NCBI RefSeq assembly: GCF_001039355.2
Contig: NW_019776180.1
Location: 16,479-80,478 of the forward strand
Source of the DNA: Lingula anatina
Taxonomy: Eukaryota; Brachiopoda; Lingulata; Lingulida; Lingulidae
DNA length: 64,000 bases
Direction: 5' to 3'
Part shown: piece after piece, positions 25,115 to 38,385 of the stretch
Position numbering within the stretch: the first letter of the stretch is position 1
Layout of the letters: each line of letters opens with the position of its first letter
Translations under genes and position numbers: made by a program
The notes under the pieces: generated by a model
Seen by the model: the letters and a program-made list of their open reading frames with translations, nothing else
What the model was told of the DNA's origin: nothing
The model's database searches: none

Positions 25115-27656
25115 ATGTTGCATCTTACAACAGAAATTGGAAAGTCTGGGATACAAGGTAAGATTGGCCTTTGTATTAAGCGAAAATCTGTCAACTTTTC
25201 TAATGTGACAATTTTGTTTTGGAGGCTTTTGCATGTTGAAAAACTTAAAATTCTCATAGATCTACACTTACAAGAAGTCTTGACATAGATCTATCGTTTA
25301 TAATATAACATTGCCAATGTCCAATGGTAGATGTACGGGTCTAGTGGCTGTAGTACAATCAGCAGCAACGTGATTATGTCAAGTTACTTTTTATCCATCA
25401 TATTCTGCTATTTTGTTTGCAGAACTTGAAAAGAGGCATTTTCCAGACATTCACAACCGGAGAGGGCCGCTTCCTCATTATAAACCTACAGGCCGTGTGT
25501 ATATCCCACACGGGTATGGTGAGCAACCAGACTGGAGACCTCATAATGAAAATATCACACCTAGATATTCTGAGTGAGTTTGACATTCAAATATGTAGAT
25601 GCTTTATCTATTTAAAAAATTTAAGTTATATTTAAATTCCTTTACGAATATCCCAATGATTAGAATCAAACAATTAATGGGTGAATTTAAATGAAACGGT
25701 AAATCACGCTAGACATAATACTATTTCATTGTTCAGTAAACATTCAGTCCACAGGCATTTTGTGCTGATAGCCTACTACCCTTTAAAATGGGAGTAATAT
25801 ATATTTTCTTTTTATAGAGCTGGTCCTGACTGGAAATCACAGTTAAGATATATTCCGTCACCTAGGAATGAGGAAGGAATACCAATAGAATTATGGCCTG
25901 ACAGTTTTCCACGACTTAGATACTTTCCAGGTATACAATTGATTGATATTACATGAAAGATATTCTCTTAATATGAAAAAAGAAAGAAAAAGAAATTATT
26001 TATTTGATGTTTATGATCATAAAGGAAGTTACCTACATTGAATGCAGTCTTAACAAAAGGAAATTTGTATGGTATGGTTAATTTTTTCTTAAACAGATAT
26101 CAAGTTGTAGTTAACTGTAAACTGTACATATATCTAAGTATTAGATAAGATGTCTAAATCATAGTAATAGCAGCTAAAGGTAAGAGCATGGTTTTGCCCT
26201 TCGTCAAAATGTGATGACAAGACTGATTCATTGATCAAAGCCATTTGAATAAAGGGTGATTTAATATTATGCCTCATAGGTTAAAACATGTTTTGTCTTC
26301 AGAAATGACTTTTAACATTTCTTGACTACAAGAGATAATGAAAACCCTTTTTCACCAGATAAAAAGCTGTGTTATTGCTGTTAATTTTGAGAAAATTTAT
26401 TTTTATTTACAGGGAAATTTAGCTGCACAGAGAAAGAATGGAGTCAGTATCCAGAAGGATATCACATAGGCAAAAGAAGCAAATGGAACGGTCTCCACTT
26501 TAGATCTGCTGAAACAACCAATGAGATTTCCCACCTTATGTTGTATGGCAAAGGTAGAAAGTGTAAGTATCAAGAAAAAAATAGTTTTTCCAACCATTGG
26601 AATTGAAGCATTTTCTGACGGTTTTCAACATTTTCTCTTATTGTGTTTTTTTTAATAACACTATAAAAAGAGAAATACACATTTGGTTTGTAACTAGCAA
26701 CACAAAAGTGATTGAATTTTTTATCAGTTACATGTTAATCAAATTTCTCATTTATTCTTGCTTTTTTTATTTGCAGTATGTGACATTGACCAAAGAAATG
26801 GCATTGCTTGTGCATCGCTAGGGGACAAACAGTATCAAGCTCCAGAGTATTCATATAATTTTCATAAGTTTGGGTCCACAAGACCAATAGTGAATTTTGG
26901 GTAAGATTATCTTGTTCAAATGGTTTACTTATCCATTTGTAATGTTTATGGTATGGCAAATTTTTGTCTGTATTATTTTATGCATGTACATGTAAATCAC
27001 AGTACATATTGAAAAGTTTGCAGTGTCAATTTAGTCACCTATGACAAAAATTAAAAAGTAGGAAATTTAATTTGAAGAAGGACTCAAGTCAAACTGACAC
27101 ATTCTGTACTTGTTGAAGGTAATTAAAATTCCAATTTTTTTACTCCTAGGGGTGCCATGCAAGACAGACCAAAACCAGACACATTTGTGCCACTGCAAGA
27201 TCTTCCTACAGAGCCAAGGTAATGACTGGTTCAATATTGTCAATTTTACTAATCTATCAATTTTCTTTGTTTGCCTTTGTAAGGGGGGGGGGGGTACTTT
27301 ACAGGATTTGAAAAATTATATAATGGAAAATTAATTTATTGATAATGATTTACAGAATTACAGTTTAAATAAAATTAAAAAATATTACAGTTATGTCAGT
27401 GTGCACAATATATTTAGTTATATGAAAAGTAATTGTTTCATGTTTTAGTCAAAATTTACATACTTTGTTCCAAAACTGTAAGAGAAATATAGAAAAATTC
27501 TGTACTATATCTTCACTTCTTTTTAGTGAAAATTTTGTAACAAAAGAGAGAAAAAGAAAGCACGAAGAAGAAGTTAATGTGGTAAAGGAATTAGAAACTT
27601 GGAAACCTGCTACTCCTTTGTCACAAACTCTTCCCCAGCAGGACAAGGACAAATGA
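25115..27656 (+). CDS. Unrecognised 259-residue protein, seven exons
   Basis: Exons 25115-25157, 25423-25573, 25818-25930, 26413-26562, 26777-26900, 27150-27218 and 27527-27656 join in phase with GT-AG borders to 260 codons ending in TGA. The start ATG at 25115 is the first in the first exon. I do not recognise the protein. It has no signal peptide or membrane segment. It is rich in Pro, Tyr, Trp, Arg and Gly, with short motifs such as GPLPHYKPTGRVYIPHGYG, GPDWKSQLRYIPSPR, FPRLRYFPG, YSYNFHKFGSTRPIVNFG and a charged tail (KERKRKHEEEVNVV) ending PATPLSQTLPQQDKDK. Such composition, with many short turns and aromatic residues and no globular core pattern, is typical of microtubule inner proteins of cilia and sperm flagella. 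That is inference from style, not homology. Conservation of frame over seven exons makes it a real gene. Confidence 0.8.
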
Positions 27657-28088
27657 AGCAAAAGTGGACTGAAAATTCAGAAGGTGTAAGCACAAGCTTC
27701 TAGATTAACCCCCCCCCCCCCCAAGCCAGAAAAGGGGGTTCCATGGTGCCTGAATCTCATTCTATCCACCAAGTTAACATAATCAGGTCGGGGAGAAGGC
27801 TTTACTGGAGTTCTGAGAAAAAGCTCATTGGCCTCAAATAGTCTGGTATAGACTGGTCTGTTGAAAGAGGATTTTCATGGACTAGTTTTCATCAGATTGG
27901 TTGTATGTCTGTGCAGCATGTTGACAGACAAGGAAGAGAAAATGGAATACGAATGAACATATAAATGACATTCAATCAAGAAAAATTTGTGTAAACACAA
28001 AATGACCATTTATTGGACATTCTAACAGATTGTGCTATAGAATTTGATCATTTTCATACACTTTATTATATTTCTTATATACAAGTGC

Positions 28089-28094
28089 AATAAA
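28089..28094 (+). terminator. Poly(A) signal AATAAA of the 25-kb gene
   Basis: Canonical AATAAA 433 nt after the TGA of the 259-residue protein gene, followed within 40 nt by a T-rich stretch. This gives a 3' UTR of about 450 nt. Confidence 0.55.
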
Positions 28095-28109
28095 ATATCT
28101 TTTTATCAT

Positions 28110-29017
28110 AGATCATTCATATTTGTCTCTTTTCGTTATGAATAAGTAAATTGTTGAATAGGATTTCAATTGCTTAAAAGTGTTCCATTTAAGGAAATGT
28201 CAAGTTTCCTTTTTTAGTTGCATTTCAATCCTAGAGCCATTTAAAAGCACGTGACCCAAACTATAATTGTTATTCATTAATATTTATTTTTGAGTTTGTA
28301 CCCTCTGCAACATGTAAATAAGTTAACAATGTTGCATATATTTGATAATTTTACTAAAGTAAGCTTGGATTTTTAAAAAATTCATTTATAAATTGCATGA
28401 ATGAGGGCAAGGACATCATTCAGGGGTTTGGTAGTTATAATGGCATGAACCACATTATAAAGAGCAAGTGCTAATTAGGCAAAACACAGAGGGTTAGAAA
28501 AAATGTCTTTACTGTTAAACCATCACTGCATAAACTGATTACACCTAAATTGCCACACGAGCACATGAACATCAATTGCTTATTTTACTAATTTGTATAA
28601 AATTACTTTATTACGCATATTAGTAATGTTATGATTACCAAATAACTTGACACTCATAGTTTTACACAGTTCATTTTATTTTCACAAATCAAAAATGTGG
28701 TGAAAGAGAGAGAGAGAGAAAGCTCATTTCTGCCATGTAAATCATGAATGCCCATGCTTGAGCATGTGTTGAATGATTATTATTGACAAAGCAGCTTTAC
28801 GATTTCAAACACCGATTATGAGATTTGATAAAATAAACCCAGATCTAATACACCTGGTATCAAAAGTATTTTGGTCTTATTAAATAGACAGTTTTAAAAT
28901 AATGAAAGTTATGGACATAAATCAATCACAATCTTAATCTGCAAGGAGAAATATCTATTTACTGAACATCAATCAAAACAATGTTACAACTCAAAATCAA
29001 ATATACAAAAATTAACA

Positions 29018-29060
<43 letters not shown>

Positions 29061-29640
29061 AAAAACTGCTTACCTTAATAGTATATCTAAAAAATTACTA
29101 CATGAAGAATCTCTGAATTTACCATTTAACATCAATACTTTTTAAACTGAATAAATGAAGCAGAACCGTACTGGGAACAATAGATGACAGAAATGAAAAA
29201 GGAGAGATGAATAGTAAATAATTAAATTAAACTTTATCAATACAATTTATAATTAACTTAATATCTATGATCAAATTTACATCTGTCACAAGAAAATTAC
29301 TTCCTTGAGTGAATTAAACAAAAATCAAAATGGATTTTTTTTTCTTTTTTTTGTCAGAGAAAGTGAAAGGTACATAATGTGTTAGACACATTAAAGAACT
29401 TGATCTCAATCTGAAAGTAGCATATTTTCCACAATCTACTTTTAATCTATTGTTAAAACACACACAAAAAAGAATATAATATAATCCAAAGAATCCAACC
29501 GAAACAATTTAAAAAAAAATTAGTGTGGAAAGTGTGTGTGTCCATGTAACAAGAACCCCTTGTGCAGGCAAGAAAAAGAGACAGAAAGAGAAAGGGGAAA
29601 AAGAAGAACTTGTGACATTACTTGTGGAATACAAAAATTT
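28110..29640. other. Intergenic AT-rich DNA, no gene seen
   Basis: No supported exon. Contains a (GA)n tract at 29024-29057 and a shorter one near 28706. Confidence 0.5.
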
Positions 29641-31745
29641 TAAAATTACATTATAAGCACTATAATTTATGTGGGTCAACAAATTTACTTACTGGAATTC
29701 AAAATGACAATAGTTCAATTAAAAAGTAACAAAACTTTACTTAAAAATCAAAGAAATGAATTACTTAAACTAGAATGACAATTTAACTTCAGAGTATATA
29801 ACATCTATTGGCCTGCAGTTGTAGTAAATCAAAGTGCACAAACAAATAAATTACTTTCAAAGTGGCATTGCTTATTCAAAATAATTAATTAAATAAATAA
29901 ATAAATAAAAATCAATTACTTCAAATCATAGGACATATATGAAATCAAAGTGTGGCAAAATAAATTATTCGAATAACATTATCCATTACATTATTTAACT
30001 TTAAAAATTAGCATTACTTAAATCAAAGGACAACAACAAACTCTTCATTTATTCAAAGTGACATTATTAACTCAAAAGAAAAAAAAATCAATTTCTGAAA
30101 TTCAAACTGACATTGCTTGAATCTTGGACATAATAAGAGAAGGCCTTTTCTTTTTATGTCCAAGCTTGAATGCAATCATGAAATCAAAATGACAACTAAA
30201 TCAAAGTTCTAGTAGGACCTGAAAGACCAATTTCTAAATTTCAAAATGATATCGAATTCAAAGTGATATTATTTAAATTTGGGACAATCAAATCAATTAC
30301 TTAGAATCATATTTTAAATCAATGTGACATTACTTAAATAAAAGTGAAATCTAAACTTTTAATTCTAAATGGCAATGCATTGAAACAATCAATTAAAAAT
30401 TGACATTGCATAAAAACCATGCAAGGTCAAAACTAATGCTTGAACATCAAACAATATGGCACAAAGTGGGCCAATTATTCAATAATTCAAGGTCAAACTG
30501 AAATTACTAATAGCAAGGTGGGAAATCAAATTAATTTCTTAAAAAAACATTTTAATAAACCAAAAAGAGCCAACAAACAAATTTCATTTTAGAATAACTA
30601 TTTAAGTCAAAATTGAACAAATAACTTGCATAAATGTCATTTAATTCAAAATGGCATTACTTAAAGTGAAGTCAAACAAATTAATCAACTGCATTCAAAT
30701 TGATATCACTTACATTCAAAGTATTATAACCAATATTCAAATGGACACAAAGTGGGAAAACAAATCAAACATTAGAATTTAAAAAAGACAAATTAAAGTG
30801 ACATTATTTAAAGTGTACCAATATATGTTATTTAGAATAACAAGGACATTACTTAAAATGAAAGTGGGGCAAAAGAAATCAATTAAATCAATTTAAATTG
30901 ATATAACAAAATCAGAGACAAAACTAAAATCACAGGGAGGCAATAAATCAATTTCTTAAAAGTAAAATTGACAAAATCTATATCAAAGTTTGACATCAAA
31001 TCACTTAAACCCCTTAAGTGACATTACATCAAAAGCCAACAGAAATCATTGCAATGGGCAATACTTACAGACATATTGGGGCTAAACAAGTAAATTACTG
31101 AAATAAAAAAATTATAAAATGAAAAAGATAATCAATTAAAATATCAAACAAAGAAACCACTTCAATTAAAAAGTGCATCATTTATATCAAAGTAATTGAA
31201 AGCAATTGATGCTTGAAGTGAAAATGAAAAGAAATGACATATTAAATGAATTGACAAATTTTAAAGAAATATTTTAATATCAATGTGACATTACATAAAT
31301 GATGGTGTGACAAAAATTAATGACTATACATCAATCAAAAGAGGCATTACTTTAAACCAATAAAAGAACTGCTTGATTATTAAATGACAAAACTTCAAAT
31401 CAAAGTGATGTAACTGAAATCAAAGTGGGCTTAAAAATCAAGTTAAACTATCATTTTTAATATCAAAGTTTATTTATTGAAACACAAAGATTTAACTTGA
31501 CCAAAAAGAGCTAACAAATTAATTACTTAAATTTAAAATGAAATTAATAAGACTAAAATTATCAAAACAAATCAATTATCCAAATTCAAAATGTCATTAC
31601 TTAAATCAAAATTATAACTTAAATGAAATACTTTTTTAATTTAAAATTAAATGCATTTAATGCAACTATATTTAATTCAAACTGGGGACAATCAAATAAA
31701 TTAGTTGGAATTATGTTTTTTAAATAAATGTGTCCAAACTAAAAT
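29640..31745. repeat. Degenerate short tandem repeat, about 2.1 kb
   Basis: The block 'tcaaagtgacattacttaaa' and close variants ('ttcaaaatgacattactt', 'tcaaagtgggac', 'caaatcaattacttaaat') recur dozens of times on the plus strand with irregular spacing, apparently as compound units of about 50-65 nt. There is no open frame. It looks like an old, decayed minisatellite or satellite. Confidence 0.75.
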
Positions 31746-31810
31746 GAAAGACAATGAATACGACCTCCTGCTGCCAGCATGCCTCGGTACTCGGTCTTAA
31801 TGCTAGGTAC

Positions 31811-31968
31811 GGGGCCGTAGCGATAGTCCGAAGGTTCAATAGTCCGAATGTTCACTATAGAACCTTCGGACCAATGAACCCTTGATTAAAAAATCGATAA
31901 AAATGTTACCACTTTTCGGACCAATGAACCTTCGGACCAATGAACCTTCGGACTATCGAGACGCCCCC
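31811..31968. mobile_element. Fold-back element with 'CCGAAGGTTCA' ends
   Basis: The left end reads 'cgatagtccgaaggttcaat' and the right end 'tgaaccttcggactatcg', with further internal copies of 'accttcggaccaatgaacc' in inverted and direct orientation. A second hairpin ('gtactaccaaggagt'/'actccttggtactac') follows at about 31974-32010. Non-coding. Confidence 0.65.
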
Positions 31969-32009
31969 CTAGGTACTACCAAGGAGTCTGTTATAACTCC
32001 TTGGTACTA

Positions 32010-32815
32010 CATACATACATACATACATAAGTGAGGGTGAAATCTGAGTCAAGCTGTAGCGCACTATGTACGTAGGCTATGCCCCGGACATTTCAAACCT
32101 GCTATTCATCGCCTGTCAAACAAATAAATTGACGTGGCGGGAATCTCGAATTGCTTACCACGAGTTCCAACAACAACAACAACAACAACTATATGGGTAT
32201 TAGGGATTTTGTATTCGTTCTTACTTGCGGGTGCATGTAGATTCATGTATTCTAAAAGGTGCAGCTGCCATAGCCCTTCTGCACTCCATTTTATATATGG
32301 CCGTCAGCTTTCGTACGGTAGGGGCTTGAATGAAATGGAGAACCTATATATATATAGGGTGTGAGCACAAGCCCGCCTAGTTTGACCATGTGACTAAAAT
32401 ATGATATGTGTTAGAGCGCATTCTCAACGAATTAAGCCAGGTTTTACAAAGCCGGTGACCTAAAAANGGGGGGGGGGGGGGGATGGCTGTTTAAAGCCTT
32501 CACTTCATAACAGTAGGTAATTTGTTCTGTACGTGGAACTCATTTAGGTCTATTTAAATTTTATTGATATAGTGGTGGGGGAATGGAAAATTCTAACACT
32601 TTTACAACCCCCCCCCCCCCCCAAATAAATAAATAAATAAATAAATAAAAATCCTTCCCACGTCTCCGTTTTCACAATCTATATACAGGACCCGCACCGT
32701 AGTGTACTATGTCAGGCAATGTCGTTTACTGATACACGACAGAGACGTGCTGATATAGTGAAGTCGGCTGTACAGTACAGTTTCCAGTGCGTTTTATCTT
32801 TAACTCAGGGCGCCA
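32010..32815. other. Intergenic DNA with simple repeats and one N
   Basis: No gene is supported. It contains a short (CAACAA)n run near 32168, an N followed by poly-G at 32467, poly-C at about 32610 and an (AAAT)n run at 32623-32650. Confidence 0.4.
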
Positions 32816-32820
32816 TTTCC

Positions 32821-32952
32821 CACCCTGAGCTTCAGAGATAACTTGCCACTAACCTCTTCACTATAGCCTATCTTCATCGTGTCAAGTTACTTGAGATAAC
32901 TTGCCACTAACCTCTTCACCTATAGTGAAGAGGTTAGTGGCAAGTTATCTCT
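32821..32952. repeat. Inverted repeat related to 15360-15421
   Basis: The left arm 'caccctgagcttcagagata' onward is the reverse complement of the right arm ending 'ctgaagctcagggtg'. Each arm is about 46 bp and contains 'gccactaacctcttcacta' or its complement. The spacer repeats part of the arm. The left arm plus spacer is the reverse complement of 15360-15421 with about one mismatch in 60, so this is a dispersed hairpin element. Confidence 0.7.
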
Positions 32953-33312
32953 GAAGCTCAGGGTGCCATTTCCCTTCTCTCACTCGAAAAACAATTATCT
33001 CATTGATCACGGAACCATAGTCCACCTGTACCAAATTGCTTAAATACCTCGTAGAGCATTTATTTTTAGAATTAAAAAAATTATCTGGTCTTTGCACGCC
33101 ATCATGCAGGATGATTGCATTATGAAAATCTTAATACCATGATATTTATTCGTATCTGAACGGTCTGAACAGTGGCGGATTTAGGTGAACTTTCAAAAAA
33201 GTATTAACCATGATGTCAAATTACGAAATGCGCATTCATTTATTGGGTTTTATCATTAATATTATTATTATAATTATTATTGATATTGTTTTTATTTTCA
33301 TTTGTTAACCTA

Positions 33313-33315
33313 ATC

Positions 33316-33388
<73 letters not shown>
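33313..33388. repeat. (ATT)n microsatellite
   Basis: About 24 uninterrupted ATT repeats in intergenic DNA upstream of CEP126. Confidence 0.95.
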
Positions 33389-33389
<1 letters not shown>

Positions 33390-33789
33390 TTTTGAGAATA
33401 ACATCTTACTTACGTTAATATTTTTATAGATATTTCACACTTCACCAATATTTTGGAAAAGTGCTCAATAAAGCATCACCATTCTACGCCTGAGCTAAAT
33501 ACATTTTAATTTTTGACATATTCCTGCAAAATTCGGATTGGGAAAACGGACTTTAAAAAGGCTTGTCTTGATTTTCCTGCCACCTTGAAATATGTAAGGA
33601 CTTTAGGGAGCAACCGTTTTAATTTTTCAAAAGATAGTCTTTTGTTTTATTAATCTTCCGTATTTACCTGAAATAGAAGCATTATATCAAAATTCTTTCA
33701 TAAAAATTATTTAAATAAATTATAAATTTGTTTTCTGCCTTTATTTCATTGTGTTTAAAAATTAAATATATTGATACTGGCTGGTCCTA

Positions 33790-33922
33790 TTGATTGGTCG
33801 TCAAAACAATATGGCGGATATCACATAGCCCTAACGTTAATCGGTGCTTCGAATTTATATTTTAGAAATAATTGATCTTCACAATGACATTGCTGTCGAT
33901 TTTCGAGGAAAACTGGAAGGTA
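33790..33922 (+). promoter_or_regulatory. Possible CEP126 promoter and non-coding first exon
   Basis: An inverted CCAAT ('gattggtc', 33793), then 'aatatggcgg' (a YY1-like word common just downstream of animal start sites), are followed by a possible 5' UTR ending 'aaactggaag' with donor gtatag at about 33920. The first recognised coding exon of CEP126 is 1.6 kb downstream. Plausible but not proven. Confidence 0.35.
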
Positions 33923-35489
33923 TAGAAAAGGGGAATGATTATAGCACTTTAAAATGCTGGGTGGCACGTATTCGTATCCTTTTACAAGGTGATATTTTTC
34001 TGGATTAATTTGTGTTAATTCAATCGTTATGTATTTCTTAAATTATAAATACAGTCAGATAATCTGCTCTCAGATCAGTGCGTATTGTATTGTATATGAC
34101 AGATGGTTTTCCCGGGCAGCAAGAAATATTGGGATTCAATTTTAATTTGAGTTGTGTAAAGGAACCGGTAGTAGTAATTTATTTGGAAAACTACCTCTTT
34201 GCAACCCAAAAACTATGATGTGCTTTGGCATAATAATTGTTTAGTCCAAATAGCTTAAATATATGATAGCCTTTATTTTATGTTTGGGCTATATATTTTT
34301 ATGTTTCTTAGAGATTTGTACATTGATATATGTTTTAGTGCTTAAGCTGTAACAGGTCTCCTGTATAATTGATTTACCAGTTCCAGTGGTTTATTTCAAG
34401 TGCCATTAGAAAAATAATAATCATGATAAATTATTGACATTATTGATGTATGTTAAAGAGAGTAGTGAAGTTTGTCCACCAATACTCATTTTGTGGTGAA
34501 GATTAAGTGATTGCCAGAATTTCTCTGCCTGTTAATGCTCTAATCTGAATATTTCATGATATGTTGCCTTCCATTACGACATCATTATTTCAACACCTCT
34601 AACCCTTACATTGTTTGCTTGGAAACTTAGTATAACACCCTACATTTCAGAGTTTATTACTTAAGTGAAAGAATACACATAGTATTACTTGGAGTTTTGG
34701 TGCCAAGAAACTTATGTTGTGGAGATGAGTTTTACTAAAGGAGTCTGTTTCACAGAAAGATTGAAGCACTTTTGTAATAGATACTGTCTTTAAATATCAC
34801 AAAGAATCTATCAAGCGACTTGCCTCGCCTCTTCCACGGTTTAACCATGGTCTTTTAGCAAACTGCGATCATCTTTTCCATTTAGGTATGTTGAGTACAT
34901 TTATTTTGGGCTAATTATTCTACTCATTACCTCAAATTAGACTGCTTAGTCTGATTTCCAGTTATGGCAGTCAAACTTCACCCAAACAGGCCTCTGTACT
35001 TTGATATACAGGGTGGTTTTCACAGACAGACAATCTCTGTACACGTCAAACAGTCGCCAGAGATATTTGAGTCACACTTAACTTGTCAAAGTAGTAGGAC
35101 ATGATTAAGGTAGATTTCTGGTAATCTATTGTAGATTTGCTAGAGTTGACTCAGTTGCTTGTCACAAAATCGTTCAGAGAATGTGACACATTCACTTATT
35201 TATGATCATTCAGGACAGAAGGGATTATAAGCAACATTTCTTATGCATTGGGTATGATTTCCTTCAGACGAGTTCAGAGCAACTGAGCATGTTTAGATCG
35301 ACACATTATCTCAAAGATAATTGAGATATATATCATCATATTGTTTTGTATGCAAGTACATGAAAATTTTGATTGTCAACAGAGTATGGAAGTGGAAGTA
35401 TAAGGGATTATCTGTGAATAGGGCTGACTTATTGAAATACATGGGCTTATTCACCAAGTCTTCTATTATTCAAGGTTACTTATGATAAG

Positions 35490-35713
35490 ATGTTCAAGAA
35501 CACAGAAAGTGAAGTTATTATAACTCTTTCCTTGACAAATGTGTCCAGTAAAAAATTCCAGCATATAGAAAAAGAGCACATAGATCACCTGAAGAAAGAA
35601 ATCTATGGGGAACGCCATGAAGTCATCTCCAAGACCAAGAAACTTTCATTGGAAACTAACAAGAGAAGAAAGTAGGTGGACACTGATTTTTATTTATTTA
35701 TTTATTATTATTA

Positions 35714-35757
<44 letters not shown>

Positions 35758-38347
35758 TATTTTGTTCAAGTTTAGACCAAGTTATTTTCGTAATTACATG
35801 TAGATTATGACCACATTTAGATAATATAGTTATGGTAATAACTTGCTAAATTTCAAGCCTCATTTATTCTACATATTTTTTTCAACAAAAAAAAATTGTT
35901 ACCCTTCAAAGCATAATAACTGACAGAATTTTTCTGGTGTTACTCATCTTTTGGAAATGTTCAGTAAGTACAATAATACATTGTGTTTGAAATTAGTGAG
36001 TTATTACTGTTAATTGTCAGTTGTATGCTCATATTGTCAAGAAAATTGACATACCCCAGGGTAGCAGACTTAAAAAAAGGTTAAACTTCTTATTTAATGA
36101 ACCAAAGGAGGAAAAATTTTACTGCGAAATTTTGTTTGATAAGTACCAGTATCTGTTTTGTCTAGTGTCAGGTACATTTTTATAAAGTTTATTTGATTTT
36201 TTATGGATAATATTACACTGAGCAGACTAAACAACATGGGCCAGGGGCATTATAATTATGGACTCATGGACTCAAAAAGAGATTTAATAGAAAGATAAAT
36301 GAATAAATAGATACATAAGAAAATAATTGGTTTGATTAAAATTGATTGAATTAATAAATGGATGGAATGATTTATCCAAAACAAATAAATAAGTTTACCT
36401 TACAAGGGACATGCTTAATACTCCTGGTGTGACATCTGTTCAGCTTTCCTTCAGTTTAGACTGGGTTCCCATACCTGGATCAATCTAACAGGATTGATCC
36501 ATCTCCAAGGGGTGTCTTGCTAAATTGTTTTCAGTCAAAGCAGCTTAATTAATTACCGTCTAGCAGCTTCAGTAGGCATGACAGACATCTAAGCCATTTA
36601 AGTTGATTGCAATTTAGACTCCTCTTGGAGATAGATCGATCCACAGTTAATACGATAGGGAATGGTCCCTTAGTCCCTGTTATCTGGGAATGTTATTTGG
36701 GAATGGCCCCTTAGTCCCTGTTATCTTGTTACTGCTTTGAGAACAAATTTTTACCTGGCATTCTCACTCCCCTCAAAATTGGGGTTTTGACAGTATTTCA
36801 CAGTCAACATCAAACTCAAACATCAATTTTAATGAAATTTAAAATTCAATATTGTGGCCTTTTCTGTTGTTACATATTTTTGTGAGAGAGTGCCAAAATT
36901 CATTGATTAAGCAGTCACAAACCTGGGCTCCGTATCTCAAAAGGTTCGCTATGTTACGCATGCATGCGCAAGCATCTCGATTCCATGGCCCCGTATTTCG
37001 AAAGAATCGGTTATGGAATCGAGACACTTGCGCATGTGCGCAACATAGCAAACCTTTCGAGATATGGAGCCCTGGTGTAACTGGGGCTTCAGCTTCAAGG
37101 TGTGGTGGCTCAATTGTTACAATTTCTTGTAACTTCTCTAACACATTTATCACAACCTGTAGTGCATTAGATACCAACAAGTGGTATTTAGAAACCAACA
37201 AAGAACATTAGCACTAAATGCACTGAACAATGTTTTGTGGTGTACCTTTATAAACAAAAATAAAAGGAAACCAGAGTGTTTGGCAACATTTAGCCCTTGG
37301 CAGGTTACATAATCATTAATTTATTTAGCTTTCTTGTGGCGGTCATGTTTGTCGAAAAGAATGTTGTTTCTTGCATCTAATGATTGTTTGTTAACAGTTG
37401 AATGTTTAGGGTTGGTGACATTATCCCCAATCATGGTTCAGTAAATGTTATTTCAATTCCTCGGGAATTATGCACATAGCAATAGTACGTTTGTGGCTGT
37501 TTACTTTATGGAACCAATTGTTAATCGACACAATTCTCTATTCTAGTTATTTTAACACAATGTTCAGGACTGTTTCAATTTATTCAATGCTTTGAATGTA
37601 TCCGCAGCATACAGTGGGCAGGAAGGGGTGATATTTGTTAATGAGAGTTCACATTTAAAGGTTCAGAGAATGTTTAGCCAGACCGGTTACAGAACAAGGG
37701 GGGTTCTATGGCTTGGCCGTGTTTGCAAGTGTGTGTGTGTGTTGATAGTGAAGGTAGAGTTCAAATATGGAGTTTGCTGAAACCATAGCAGGGGGGTGGA
37801 ATAATGGGGAAGACAACATGGATTATACAGTCACCCTGCACCTGTGTCCAGCCAGTAATATGTGGCTGCAGACGCAGACGGTTCTAAGGTAGGAGAAAGA
37901 GAAACTTTTCCTTGGTTACATGGACCTGGCCCCATTTTTTTTCCTTGTTAAATTTGATGACTGCCTGTACTTATTCTATGACTGCTGAGGATGACTTTTC
38001 AAAGAGAAGGAATATTGTTATTAGTACTTCAGGAACTGGAGTTGGGTTGCCAGGGAAATCAAATTGTGGTATATTTTGTCTAAAATTTGGTAGAGATGTA
38101 CAGTAGGTGTTGATGCTCTGTGATTGTAGTTTGGCTTTTAATGGGCAAGAGAGATCTAGGTAGCATGGTTGGTTTCATGCCAGGTACTTTATAATATAAA
38201 GATTTATGCCAAAGCTAAAATATATATAAAATTATACAGTATTATACATGTCACAGTTTGCTTCACTTTCCTACCTTTTATGAGACTGCAGAAAGAAAAT
38301 CAGTATACTACACATTGTTATTGTGTTCAAAAACTTAATGCTTATTT

Positions 38348-38385
<38 letters not shown>

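Noticed and set aside
36839-37211. Overlapping 120-codon frames on both strands
   Set aside because: Both are by-products of the palindromic element; their sequences mirror each other.
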